From assembly GCF_900102695.1 (NCBI RefSeq), contig NZ_FMVW01000002.1:434001-498000 (forward strand): 64,000 nucleotides of DNA. Reading direction: 5' to 3'. This DNA is from Afifella marina DSM 2698 (GTDB taxonomy: Bacteria > Pseudomonadota > Alphaproteobacteria > Rhizobiales > Afifellaceae). Every line of letters starts with the position of its first letter. The first letter of the stretch is position 1. Below are positions 44,031 to 55,792 of this stretch, piece after piece. Below the pieces are notes generated by a model. It made no database searches. It saw only the letters and a list, made by a program, of their open reading frames with translations, and was not told where the DNA came from. The position numbers and the translations under genes were made by a program.

Positions 44031-44827
44031 TGCTGTCCTTGAATAACATCCACGTCACCTTCAATGCAGGCACGCCGACGGAGGTGAGGGCGCTCAGCGA
44101 TATCAACCTCAAGATCGCGGATGGCGAGTTCGTCACCGTCATCGGTTCGAACGGCGCCGGCAAATCGACGCTTCTGTCGGTCGTCGTCGGAACGGTGAAG
44201 CCCGAACGCGGCAGCGTGCATCTCGATGGCGAGGACGTAACGGCTTGGTCTCCGCACCGGCGGGCGATGCATGTCGGCCGCGTCTTTCAGGAGCCGCGGC
44301 TCGGCACCTGCTCGTCCCTATCGATCGAAGAGAATCTTGCGCTCGCTGCGGCGCGCGGCAAAAGCCGGGGCCTCAAAGGCGCCCTTGGCACTCGCCAGAA
44401 CCGCAAATGGCTCGCCGACCAGGTGGCGAAGCTCGAGATCGGCTTGGAAGACCGCATGACGCAGCCGGTCGGCACCTTGTCGGGCGGGCAGCGCCAGGCG
44501 ATCAGCCTGTTGATGGCGACACTTCTGCCGATGAAGATTCTCGTTCTCGACGAGCATACGGCCGCGCTCGATCCGGGTGCTGCCGCAAAAGTCCTGGCGC
44601 TTTCCACAGAGATCGCCGAGACGCGCAAGTTGACGACCTTGATGGTGACGCATTCGATGCGCGATGCGCTGGCCGTCGGTCATCGCACCATCATGATGGA
44701 TTCCGGCCGCATCGTCCTCGACTTCACAGAAGAGGAACGGGCGAAACTCACCGTTCAGGATCTCTCGAGCCTGTTCGGGCGCGCGATCGGCAAGCAGCTC
44801 GACGACGACAAGATGATGCTCGCGTAA
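44030..44827 (+). CDS. ABC transporter ATP-binding protein (TrpZ-like)
   Basis: A 265-residue ABC ATPase with Walker A GSNGAGKSTL, signature LSGGQRQAISLLMA and Walker B ILVLDEHTAALDP. The DEH instead of DEP in Walker B is normal for this importer class. It powers the TrpXYZ-like transporter. Last gene of the operon, followed by a long inverted repeat. Confidence 0.9.
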   Translation: MLSLNNIHVTFNAGTPTEVRALSDINLKIADGEFVTVIGSNGAGKSTLLSVVVGTVKPERGSVHLDGEDVTAWSPHRRAMHVGRVFQEPRLGTCSSLSIEENLALAAARGKSRGLKGALGTRQNRKWLADQVAKLEIGLEDRMTQPVGTLSGGQRQAISLLMATLLPMKILVLDEHTAALDPGAAAKVLALSTEIAETRKLTTLMVTHSMRDALAVGHRTIMMDSGRIVLDFTEEERAKLTVQDLSSLFGRAIGKQLDDDKMMLA

Positions 44828-44829
44828 GA

Positions 44830-44866
44830 GCTTTCCACAGGCTGTGAAGAGCGACCTGTGGAAAGC
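44830..44866. repeat. 12-bp perfect inverted repeat behind the ABC operon
   Basis: GCTTTCCACAGG and CCTGTGGAAAGC flank a 13-base loop. It may act as a transcription terminator between two convergent operons, although no T run follows. TTTCCACAG and nearby TTGTGGATG (about 44928) also resemble degenerate DnaA boxes. Confidence 0.55.
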
Positions 44867-44962
44867 CCCATCAGGAGCGACGGCAAGGTGTGAACAAGGC
44901 GTGGATTGCCTGTGCGCAGCTTGTGGATGCGTTGTTGGTAAGTTCGCGGCTGAGCGCGAAGC

Positions 44963-46144
44963 TCAGTCGGCCATGGTCTCGATCGCGGCAAAGCCTTCCG
45001 GCTTGTCGCCTTCGTCGAAGGGGGTTTCCACCTCGACGACCGTGTCGGGATAAAAGCCGTTGAAGCGGCTTCGAAGCGACAGGGAATAGGCGCCGATATG
45101 GCCGATCTCGATCCAGTCGCCGGTATCGACCGTCTCGGGCAGCCAGAAGGGGCGGGAGAGGATATCCACGCTGTCGCAGGTTGCGCCGCAAACCTTGAAC
45201 GGCACGATTTCGTGCGGGTTTCCGGAGCGGCGCTTGCGGGCGGGATCGGGAATGAAGCGGGCAGGAAGGGTGATCTTGCCCGTCCAGGAATCTGAGAGCG
45301 AAGCCCAGATGCCGTCGTTGATGTAGATGCGCTTGCCTTTTTTCAGGAGCACACGCACGATCAGCGAAATGGAGCGGGCGACGATGACCCGGCCCGGCTC
45401 GGCAATGAGCGGCAGGTCGGCAAAGCCCCATTCCGTCAGATCTTTTCGAAGCCGCGCCATGATCTCGTCGCGGTCGGGCATGATGCGCTTCTTGCGGCGC
45501 GGATCGTAGCCGTAGGGCGCCGGAAAGCCGCCACCGACATCGAGCGCCGTCAATTCCACGCCGGAGCGGGCGCGTACCCAATCGGCCGAGCCCAGCGCGC
45601 GCTCGTAGATTTCCGGGTCTTCGATCTGGCTGCCGACATGGAAGCAAAGGGCCGGCTTGAAGCCGATGCCGGCGATGCGCTGCAAAAGCTCCACCGCATG
45701 GGCGGGGGTGGCGCCGAATTTCTTCGACAATTCGTAGGTGGCCGAACCCTTGGTCTGCAGGCGCACGAACAAGGTCAGATCTGCCGGATCGAAATCGAGC
45801 GCCCGCACGATCCGCAGGATTTTCGCCACCTCGTCCTCGTGGTCGAGGGAGAGGGTGCGGATGCCGTAGCTTTCGAGCGCCAGGCGGATATCCGACTGGG
45901 CCTTCACCGGGTGCATGTAGAGGAGTTCGGCGTTGGGCGAGGCTTCGCGCGCAGCCGCAAATTCGGCCGGGCTGGCGACGTCGAAAGTTTTCACGCCGGC
46001 ATCGGCGATCGCCTTGAGAACGAAGGGCTCGCCATTGGTTTTGACGGCATAGGCCGTCTTGCCAGGGAACGCCTGCGCAAAATGCGCAACGTCCTCGGCG
46101 AGGACCTGTGGATGGAAACAATAGACCGGAACATCCGGCCGCAT
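44963..46144 (-). CDS. Type III PLP-dependent decarboxylase (ornithine/diaminopimelate family)
   Basis: A 393-residue alanine-racemase-fold PLP decarboxylase. The PLP lysine lies in KTAYAVKTNGEP, the phosphate-binding Gly loop in LDVGGGFPAPYG, and the catalytic Cys in VCGATCDSVD. The last motif is as in ornithine decarboxylase. Putrescine or another diamine is the likely product. The frame continues 5' of the ATG with plausible residues (TIKTFTDAREAALEM) but has no standard start before a stop, so the true N-terminus may be longer and use a rare codon. Confidence 0.85.
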   Translation of the reverse strand: MRPDVPVYCFHPQVLAEDVAHFAQAFPGKTAYAVKTNGEPFVLKAIADAGVKTFDVASPAEFAAAREASPNAELLYMHPVKAQSDIRLALESYGIRTLSLDHEDEVAKILRIVRALDFDPADLTLFVRLQTKGSATYELSKKFGATPAHAVELLQRIAGIGFKPALCFHVGSQIEDPEIYERALGSADWVRARSGVELTALDVGGGFPAPYGYDPRRKKRIMPDRDEIMARLRKDLTEWGFADLPLIAEPGRVIVARSISLIVRVLLKKGKRIYINDGIWASLSDSWTGKITLPARFIPDPARKRRSGNPHEIVPFKVCGATCDSVDILSRPFWLPETVDTGDWIEIGHIGAYSLSLRSRFNGFYPDTVVEVETPFDEGDKPEGFAAIETMAD

Positions 46145-46306
46145 CTCCAGCGCAGCCTCGCGTGCGTCGGTGAAGGTTTTGATCGTTTTGGCCCCGTCGT
46201 CTTCAGGAATCGCCGTTGGCGGTGTTTAGCAGGACAGGGCGGCCGGGCGAAGACCCGGCGGCATATTATCCGCGTTGTCTTTCCCGTATCGGCGCAGGTT
46301 TTTCGA

Positions 46307-46687
46307 TCAGCCCCGGTGCAGCTCGTCCATATCGTGGATGCGGGGTCTGCGCCGTGCGCCCGCGACGGCCACCGCTGGACGCGGGGCCGGGCGCGGAGAC
46401 AGAGACGGGAGCGCCATCAGGCGCCGGCGCCGGCGCCGTTTCGGGCCGATGGGCGGCTCGTCGCCTTCCTCCGCCGACAGAAGGACGCCGCTTGCGGTCA
46501 CCGCGCCGCCGAAGGTCAGGGCAAAGAAAGCCGCCAGAAGGGCGAGCGGCAGAAGGGGCGTGGATGAGTGAGAGATCAGCGTCCACAAACCGCCGGTGTC
46601 GAAGCCCAGCAGAATCGCCAGGAACAACCAGCCGACGAGAGCGCCAAGCGCGACGTGCACGAACAGGAAGCGAAACAGATGGGGCAA
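46307..46687 (-). CDS. Small membrane protein, conserved hypothetical
   Basis: A 126-residue protein starting at a TTG (46687) with GGAGG eight bases upstream. It begins PHLFRFLFVHVALGALVGWLFLAILLG and has a second hydrophobic segment (PLLPLALLAAFFALTFGGAVTASGV). The C-terminal third is rich in Arg and Pro (PKRRRRRRLMALP). I know no function. Start and ribosome-binding site make a real gene likely. Confidence 0.7.
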   Translation of the reverse strand: MPHLFRFLFVHVALGALVGWLFLAILLGFDTGGLWTLISHSSTPLLPLALLAAFFALTFGGAVTASGVLLSAEEGDEPPIGPKRRRRRRLMALPSLSPRPAPRPAVAVAGARRRPRIHDMDELHRG

Positions 46688-46982
46688 GGTCGCGTCCTCC
46701 GTAAAAGCGGTATTCTATAATACTTCTAAGTTCATATCCAGATGCGAAAACAGTGTCGGAGAGCGGCTCTTCAGGCCCTCGGAGGAGCGCGGAAACAAAA
46801 AAAACTATGCCGGCTTAGCGGGAATGTCGCGACGCAGCATGCCTAAACCGCTGGTATTTCGGAGAGAATCTGACTGCGGCGACCTGCCGCATGAAGAGAA
46901 CAATGCGTCGCAATGACGAAAAACATTCCTGTCAGCAATGTTTGGCGTTAGACTTTAGGCGTAAAAGATGCGGGAGGATGCC
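46688..46982. other. Intergenic region upstream of the 27-residue peptide gene
   Basis: No larger gene is recognised. It holds a TATA-like element (GGTATTCTATAATAC, 46709-46723), a stretch AAAAAAAA near 46797, a short hairpin TGCGGC/GCCGCA (46875-46891), and possible promoter elements (TTGGCG, TAAAAG) just before the small gene. Confidence 0.45.
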
Positions 46983-47066
46983 ATGAACCTGGCGAAATCA
47001 ATCAACATGATCGCCTTGATATCTGCCTTTGTCTTTATCTGCGCGATCGTGCTGGGCGCGGTGTGA
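46983..47066 (+). CDS. 27-residue single-pass membrane peptide
   Basis: MNLAKSINMIALISAFVFIC is the start of a 27-residue product that is almost entirely one hydrophobic helix with a basic N-terminus. A perfect GGAGG stands five bases before the ATG. Such peptides often stabilise larger membrane complexes, but no partner is evident. Too short for ordinary gene finders. The site quality and topology make it credible. Confidence 0.55.
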   Translation: MNLAKSINMIALISAFVFICAIVLGAV

Positions 47067-47106
47067 TATCGGCGACGTTCAACTCTTCTTCGGCTGCGCG
47101 GCGTGC

Positions 47107-48000
47107 TCATGCCGCGCAGCATGTCCTTTCCCCTTCGAAAATTCTTGCCGCTTTCAAGACCGCCGAGACGAGGCGGTGCTGGTTCATCGTGTAGATATGA
47201 AAGCCGGAGACGCCGCGTTGCGCGAGGTCGTCGATCTGGCGCGCGGCGAGGTCGACCGCGGCTTCGAAATGCGCCTCGCCTGAAAGCTCCGATAGCGGCA
47301 GAAGATGCGGCGGGATGCGCGCGCCGCAGCGGCCGGCAAAGGAATGCACGGCGGCGAAGCGGTGCACTGGCAGGATGCCCGGCACGATTGGGATCGTGAT
47401 GCCGGCGGCCGCAACCTTCTCCACATACCGTTCAAAATCGTCATTGTCGTAGAAGAACTGCGTCAGGGCACGGGTCGCGCCGGCCTCGACCTTGCGCTTC
47501 AGGATGTCGATCTCGGTGTCCCAGTCAGGGCTTTCCGGATGGCGCTCCGGATAGGCGCTGACGGAGATCTCGAAATCGTCGATGCGGCGAAGGCCCCGGA
47601 TCAAGTCGGCCGTATCGGTGTAGCCCTCTGGATGCGGGGCGTAGGGCGTGCCGGGCCCCTCCGGCGGGTCGCCGCGCAACGCCACGAAATGCCTGACGCC
47701 GAAGGTCTGAAAGGTCGCGATCGCCTCGTTCGTCTCGGAGCAGGCGGCAGAGACGCAGGTAAGATGCGCGGCCGTCGGCAGGCCGACTTCCTGCGTCAGC
47801 ATCTCCACCGCCGCGAAAGAGCGGTCCTTCGACGTACCGCCGGCGCCATAGGTGACGGAAACGAAATCCGGCGCAAAGGCTTTGAGCCGTTCTGCCGTGT
47901 CTTTGAAGGCGGCGAATTGCTCGGGCTTCTTGGGCGGAAAGAACTCGAATGAGAGCTCGAGCCTCTTCGGTCCGTCGGCGTGGTGGGCTGCAGGCGTCAT
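47107..48000 (-). CDS. metF: Methylenetetrahydrofolate reductase
   Basis: A 297-residue FAD-dependent TIM-barrel enzyme that reduces 5,10-methylene-THF to 5-methyl-THF, the methyl donor for methionine synthesis. LSFEFFPPKKPEQFAAF, FVSVTYGAGGTSKDRS, LTCVSA and FVALRGDPPEGPG are the typical motifs. The ATG overlaps the stop of the upstream regulator gene in ATGA, so expression is coupled to it. The length is that of bacterial MetF. Confidence 0.95.
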   Translation of the reverse strand: MTPAAHHADGPKRLELSFEFFPPKKPEQFAAFKDTAERLKAFAPDFVSVTYGAGGTSKDRSFAAVEMLTQEVGLPTAAHLTCVSAACSETNEAIATFQTFGVRHFVALRGDPPEGPGTPYAPHPEGYTDTADLIRGLRRIDDFEISVSAYPERHPESPDWDTEIDILKRKVEAGATRALTQFFYDNDDFERYVEKVAAAGITIPIVPGILPVHRFAAVHSFAGRCGARIPPHLLPLSELSGEAHFEAAVDLAARQIDDLAQRGVSGFHIYTMNQHRLVSAVLKAARIFEGERTCCAA

Positions 48001-49007
48001 GCGAGCGCTCCTTCCTGGAGGGGTTCCGCGTCTTCGTCGGCCTCGGCCTTGAAGGCTGTCGCGATGGTGACCGTCAAATGCTCGTCCTCTCTGGCCGGAG
48101 ACTTGGGGGCGAGATGCTGGATGGAGAATTGCTCGAGGGCGGTGGCCGACAGCCATTGCGTGAGCTGCTCGTCGGAGAAGCCGAGCCTCAGATGCGCGTG
48201 GTTCTGGCGCAGGAATTCCAGATGATGGGGGGCGAAGTCGACGACGAGCAGCATCCCGCCGGGCGCCAGAACCCGCGCCGCCTCCGAAAGGGCGGCCCGC
48301 GGGTCTTCCAGAAAATGCAGGACCTGGTGGATGACGACGACGTCAAAGAACGCGCGTGGCAGGGGAAGGTTGAGCGCGTCGCCGCTGCGCAGCCTGACAT
48401 GCGAGAGGCCCGCACGTTCAAGGCTGGTTCTTGCAAGCGCCAGCATCTGCGGCGAGCGATCGATGCCCGTCAGCCGCTCGGCGCAATCGGCAAGAAGTTC
48501 GAGCATGCGGCCGGTGCCGGTGCCGATGTCGAGCAGCGAGCGGCAATGGTGGCCGCTCAGCCTGGCACGGATTGCCGCCTCGACCTCCTTTTCCGGCACG
48601 TGCAGGGAACGCAGGCGATCCCATTCCTCGGCATGGCGCGCGAAATAGAGCTCGGCCGTTTCCTGGTTGCGGCGGCGAATGAGCTCCAGCCTGTCGCGAT
48701 CGCGGCGCAAATCCGTCTCGTTGCGCAAGGGATCCGTCTGCATGGCGGCAAGGGCCGCGTGTGCCAGGGTCGCCGCTTCGCCGTCGGAGGCCAGCCGGTA
48801 ATAGACATGCGCGCCTTCCGGCAGCCGGCGAATGATGTCGGCTTCCGTCAGAATCTTCAGATGCCGGGAGATGCGCGGCTGCGACTGGCCAAGGATTTCC
48901 ACGAGCTCCTTGACGGGGCGCTCGCCCTCGGCAAGCAGCGCCACAAGGCGGAGCCGGGTTTCATCGGCGAGCGCCTGAGCGGCGCGCGAGAGCTTCGTCA
49001 GGCCCAT
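47997..49007 (-). CDS. sahR: ArsR-type regulator fused to SAM-methyltransferase domain (SahR type)
   Basis: A 336-residue fusion. Residues 1-90 are an ArsR winged helix (LGQSQPRISRHLKILTEADIIRR); residues about 135-250 are a class I SAM-dependent methyltransferase fold (LLDIGTGTGRMLELLAD). This is the SahR architecture, known to respond to S-adenosylhomocysteine and control methionine-cycle genes. The ATG at 49007 has GGAAGAG; a TTG lies one codon upstream. metF is translationally coupled behind it, and a 28-bp operator-like dyad stands in front. Whether the second domain catalyses methylation is unknown. Confidence 0.85.
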   Translation of the reverse strand: MGLTKLSRAAQALADETRLRLVALLAEGERPVKELVEILGQSQPRISRHLKILTEADIIRRLPEGAHVYYRLASDGEAATLAHAALAAMQTDPLRNETDLRRDRDRLELIRRRNQETAELYFARHAEEWDRLRSLHVPEKEVEAAIRARLSGHHCRSLLDIGTGTGRMLELLADCAERLTGIDRSPQMLALARTSLERAGLSHVRLRSGDALNLPLPRAFFDVVVIHQVLHFLEDPRAALSEAARVLAPGGMLLVVDFAPHHLEFLRQNHAHLRLGFSDEQLTQWLSATALEQFSIQHLAPKSPAREDEHLTVTIATAFKAEADEDAEPLQEGALA

Positions 49008-49022
49008 CAAGATCTCTTCCAG

Positions 49023-49050
49023 AAAGATATAAAGATAGCATTATATCTTT
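49023..49050. promoter_or_regulatory. Candidate SahR operator
   Basis: AAAGATATAA (49023-49032) and TTATATCTTT (49041-49050) are perfect ten-base arms around AGATAGCA. The element starts 16 bp upstream of the sahR start codon in an AT-rich patch, where an ArsR-type repressor would block transcription of sahR-metF. Confidence 0.7.
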
Positions 49051-49195
49051 TTGCCGAATGGCGCAACGGTCGACATGCGTCGACCTGCCGGGACGGATCG
49101 TTCCGCAGCCAACATCTCGTCGCCTCCTGCTTGCGACGCTCTCACGCTTGAACCGTGCCGCCACCTTCGCCTAACTCGTCCTTGAGGAGAGACGC

Positions 49196-49774
49196 ATGGC
49201 GGAAGATCGGAAGGAATTCGAGACGGCAGGCTCTGGCTCGGGGCACGAAAAGCCGGATGTCGGATCCCGCTCGTGGGAGAATCCGACGCGGGACGGGGAG
49301 ATCGCACTCGCCTTCGACCCCGGCAAGCAGGCGCCCGATGCAGGTCTCGTCTATATCGGTCATGCCAAGACGCCGTGGGTGGGACCCGGCGAATGCCCAC
49401 GCAATATCGGGCAGGCGCGCGAGCGAGCGGAGGCTGATCAGGGTCTGCGCTTTTCGCTGCAGATCGACGAGCCCTACCGGCCAGGCCTCGCCGATTATCG
49501 GCCGGGCCAGGCGGTCTTCGTGCTCATGTGGATGGACGGTGCACGACGCGATCTCATCGTTCAGGCACCGAAGCACCGCGAGCATCCGGCCGGCGTCTTC
49601 TCTTTGCGCTCTCCCGTGCGGCCCAATCCGATCGGGTTGTCGCTCGTCTCCGTGCGGGAGGTCGACCGGGAGAGAGGTGTGATCGTCGTCGATGCCTTGG
49701 ATTGTCTCGATGGCACGCCGATCATCGATTTGAAGCCCTGGACGCAGATGGCCGACATTCCGACGGCGCGCTGA
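49196..49774 (+). CDS. trmO: TrmO/TsaA-like tRNA methyltransferase
   Basis: A 192-residue protein of the TsaA/TrmO family, which methylates N6 of t6A at position 37 of threonine tRNAs using SAM. PAGVFSLRSPVRPNPIGLSLVSV and DALDCLDGTPIIDLKPW are the two strongest family motifs; HAKTPWVGPGECPRN is the usual N-terminal part. The first 40 residues are polar and not conserved in my knowledge. Divergent from sahR-metF, SAM being a common theme. Confidence 0.85.
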   Translation: MAEDRKEFETAGSGSGHEKPDVGSRSWENPTRDGEIALAFDPGKQAPDAGLVYIGHAKTPWVGPGECPRNIGQARERAEADQGLRFSLQIDEPYRPGLADYRPGQAVFVLMWMDGARRDLIVQAPKHREHPAGVFSLRSPVRPNPIGLSLVSVREVDRERGVIVVDALDCLDGTPIIDLKPWTQMADIPTAR

Positions 49775-49804
49775 GTTTCAGAGCGGGCGTCCTTTCAAGG
49801 CGGG

Positions 49805-49888
49805 CTATTGAGGGTTTCGGCCGCAGCCGTCGGGGCTCAGCTTGTTCGTGCCGCAGTGGGCCTTGAAACCGCCGTCTTCGGCATCCAT
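49805..49888 (-). CDS. Possible 27-residue cysteine-containing peptide
   Basis: The frame reads MDAEDGGFKAHCGTNKLSPD and ends CGRNPQ. Two cysteines in HCGTNKLSPDGCG look protein-like rather than random. But there is no good ribosome-binding site, and the frame is also open upstream without a start. It lies tail to tail with trmO in an otherwise empty 261-bp stretch. Only a weak call. Confidence 0.2.
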   Translation of the reverse strand: MDAEDGGFKAHCGTNKLSPDGCGRNPQ

Positions 49889-50035
49889 ATGGTTGGCATC
49901 TGAGGGGCGGCTTGCAAGCTGCCCGCGCCACAAGCCCCGCGAAAGCCGGGCGGCGCATATTCCCAATCAATCAATCACATCGCTGAACGCAGCCGCGGAG
50001 CGCGGCGCGAAAGTGAGTCAAAGGACACCCGAATT

Positions 50036-50239
50036 ATGCATACAGGCAACGTTGTCTGGTTCGACACCCGCCGAGGCTTCGGCTTTATCCGCCCCGATGA
50101 GGGCGCCGACATTTTTGTTCACCGCACCGCGCTTGAGCGCGCCGGGCTGGCGACGCTTCAGCCCGACCAGATCGTCTTCTTCGACGTCGAGATGCGCGAT
50201 GGCGCTCCGACGGCGACGGATCTGACCGCCCTCAATTGA
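50036..50239 (+). CDS. Cold-shock domain protein
   Basis: A 67-residue CspA-family protein. RRGFGFIRPDEG corresponds to RNP1 and ADIFVHRTAL to RNP2, the two nucleic-acid-binding motifs. It would bind single-stranded DNA or RNA. The start HTGNVVWFDTRRGFG has Asp where most homologues have Asn or Lys (WFNxxKGFGFI). A GC-rich terminator follows. Confidence 0.9.
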   Translation: MHTGNVVWFDTRRGFGFIRPDEGADIFVHRTALERAGLATLQPDQIVFFDVEMRDGAPTATDLTALN

Positions 50240-50279
50240 GGCGGAGCCCCGGTCTTGGGGACACGAACATTTTTCTTGG

Positions 50280-50307
50280 ACGGGCCGCCGCGTGCGGCCC
50301 GTTTCGA
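50280..50307 (+). terminator. Probable terminator of the cold-shock gene
   Basis: ACGGGCCGC and GCGGCCCGT form nine pairs with loop CGCGT, followed by TTCGATT. The T run is weak, but the stem is strong and lies 40 bp behind the stop. Confidence 0.6.
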
Positions 50308-50370
50308 TTCCGGGCTGCTGCTTCGGGCGGTTGTGCCCGGCAGGTCGCCCCAGCCTTTCGGCGGCCCTAG

Positions 50371-50616
50371 ATGCTCCTCCTGATGGAGGTCATCGAGCAC
50401 AGTTTCGGCTCCGAAGCCCTGGAGCGGGCTCTCTACGTGCCCGCGCGATGCCTGCTTTTCATCGCCTTCCGGAGCGGCCGCATCTATCGCTACGAAGGCG
50501 TCTCCGAGGCGACGTTTCGCGACCTCCTCGCGGCGCCGTCGGCCGGCGCGTTCTTCAACGAAACCTTGCGCCATTATCCCTACAGCGAGGTGCGTGACCT
50601 TTCGCAAGCCTATTGA
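50371..50616 (+). CDS. KTSC-domain small protein
   Basis: An 81-residue protein with the KTSC-domain pattern: a short strand (YVPARCLLFIAFRSGRIYRYEGV) followed by SAGAFFNETLRHYPYSEV. These domains occur alone or on phage and tRNA-synthetase proteins; function is not established. An ATG at 50383 is an alternative start. Convergent with the DUF2905 gene, six bp apart. Confidence 0.7.
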   Translation: MLLLMEVIEHSFGSEALERALYVPARCLLFIAFRSGRIYRYEGVSEATFRDLLAAPSAGAFFNETLRHYPYSEVRDLSQAY

Positions 50617-50622
50617 CGAGGC

Positions 50623-50823
50623 TCAGCGATTGAAAAACCACAGGATGAGCGAGAGGACGAGGCTCACGATCACCATCGTTGTGATCGGAAAATAGAACGA
50701 GAAATTCTCCCGTTCGACCGCGATATCGCCGGGCAGGCGGAAGAGGCCGAACCTTGAAAGGAGCGGCCACAGAAGGCCCGCCGCGACGAGGGCGAGCCCA
50801 ATGAGGATCAGCGTCTTCGACAT
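50623..50823 (-). CDS. DUF2905-type small membrane protein
   Basis: A 66-residue protein with two hydrophobic helices (LILIGLALVAAGLLWPLL and ITTMVIVSLVLSLILWFF) and the connecting motif LFRLPGDIAVERENFSFYFP, which is diagnostic of this family. Function unknown. It lies 29 bp downstream of msrB on the same strand, so it may be co-transcribed. Confidence 0.85.
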   Translation of the reverse strand: MSKTLILIGLALVAAGLLWPLLSRFGLFRLPGDIAVERENFSFYFPITTMVIVSLVLSLILWFFNR

Positions 50824-50852
50824 CGTGCCGTGTCAGCTCACAGACGTGCCCG

Positions 50853-51305
50853 TTATTCCTTATCGAATTCGAGCGCGGCTGAGTTCATGCAATAGCGCAG
50901 ACCCGTCGGGCGCGGCCCGTCGGGGAAGACGTGACCCAGATGGCTGTCGCAGCGCGCACAGCGTGTCTCGATGCGGCGCATGCCGTGGGAATTGTCCTCG
51001 ATCTCGCGCACATGTTCCGGATCGAAGGGCTCGTAGAAGCTCGGCCAGCCGGTGCCGGATTCGAATTTCGTCACCGAACGGAAGAGTGGCAGGCTGCAGA
51101 GCCTGCAGGTGTAGACGCCGTCCTCCTTGTTGGTGAGAAGGCCGCCGCAGAACGGCGTCTCCGTGCCGTGGTCGAGCATGATGTGGCGCTCTTCCGGCGT
51201 CAGCTTTTCAGCGAGCCTGTCGCGTTCTTCACCGCGGATCGGCGTCAGATCGTAGCCGGATTGCGAAACATGCTGGCCATCGGTCCGGGCGGCAGTGTCA
51301 ATCAT
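50853..51305 (-). CDS. msrB: Peptide-methionine (R)-S-oxide reductase
   Basis: A 150-residue MsrB, which repairs R-methionine sulfoxide in proteins. Zinc cysteines are in CRLC and CARC; the catalytic Cys lies in [27 protein letters not shown] is the substrate-pocket motif. The frame is open far upstream to 51719, but only the ATG at 51305, with GGGAGA before it, gives the family N-terminus. Confidence 0.95.
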   Translation of the reverse strand: MIDTAARTDGQHVSQSGYDLTPIRGEERDRLAEKLTPEERHIMLDHGTETPFCGGLLTNKEDGVYTCRLCSLPLFRSVTKFESGTGWPSFYEPFDPEHVREIEDNSHGMRRIETRCARCDSHLGHVFPDGPRPTGLRYCMNSAALEFDKE

Positions 51306-51525
51306 GAGAAATCTCCCTGTTTGAAGAGGCATATAGGGAGCAATCGCCCGCTGCGAAGACGTGTCCGGGCGATCGAAGAGGTTCTTCTGAACATGACGAG
51401 GGTGGGGTGCGTATCGCAAGGCCCACGGGGCCCGACGGAGACCTGACGGAGAGGGGAGGTGCCGCGTCGCGGGAACGATCCGCGCGGGTCGGCATTGTGG
51501 CACGGGATGAAAAACGGAGAACAAA

Positions 51526-51708
51526 ATGGCGGAAAGCTCGGGCGGTAACACCTTCCTCGCCTTCATGGTCGGGGCGCTTCTCGTCCTCGTCGTCATCCTC
51601 TTCCTGGCACTCGGCGGCGTGAACATCTTCACAGGTGGCGGAGGCGGTGGGCCGGACGTGAACGTCGACATCCAGGCGCCTGCGCCGGGCGACGGCGGCG
51701 GTAGCTGA
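51526..51708 (+). CDS. Small Gly-rich membrane protein
   Basis: A 60-residue protein: a short polar start, one hydrophobic helix ([22 protein letters not shown]) and a Gly/Asp/Pro-rich tail ([20 protein letters not shown]). GGAG stands upstream of the ATG. Similar short proteins occur in Rhizobiales, but I know no function. Divergent from msrB. Confidence 0.7.
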   Translation: MAESSGGNTFLAFMVGALLVLVVILFLALGGVNIFTGGGGGGPDVNVDIQAPAPGDGGGS

Positions 51709-51729
51709 GCACGCGACACGATTTTCTCA

Positions 51730-51756
51730 GACGGCGCGGAGAGTTTTCGCGCCGTC
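51730..51756. terminator. Hairpin between convergent genes
   Basis: GACGGCGCG and CGCGCCGTC with a nine-base loop lie between the small membrane gene and the end of the 5-oxoprolinase gene. On the plus strand CGTGTTTG follows. It may serve both directions. Confidence 0.6.
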
Positions 51757-51769
51757 CGTGTTTGAGGGT

Positions 51770-55639
<3,870 letters not shown>

Positions 55640-55692
55640 GATCGTCTCTCCCGTCGCTCGACTGGCTATCGGAAGCATGTCGGGAAGAAAAC

Positions 55693-55709
55693 GTCAACAC
55701 AACGTTGAC
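55693..55709. promoter_or_regulatory. Operator-like dyad between 5-oxoprolinase and TRAP genes
   Basis: GTCAACACAACGTTGAC: perfect six-base arms around ACAAC. It lies in the divergent intergenic region and overlaps TTGACA/TTGACG elements on both strands that could be -35 boxes. The MarR-type regulator at the end of the TRAP operon is the natural candidate to bind it. Confidence 0.55.
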
Positions 55710-55792
55710 AAATCGTTGGGGTGCGAACAGTCTCGGCACAGCTGCGGGACGCCGGCTCGGGCTCTCGCGAAAAACCAAGAGGGAGAGCATCG

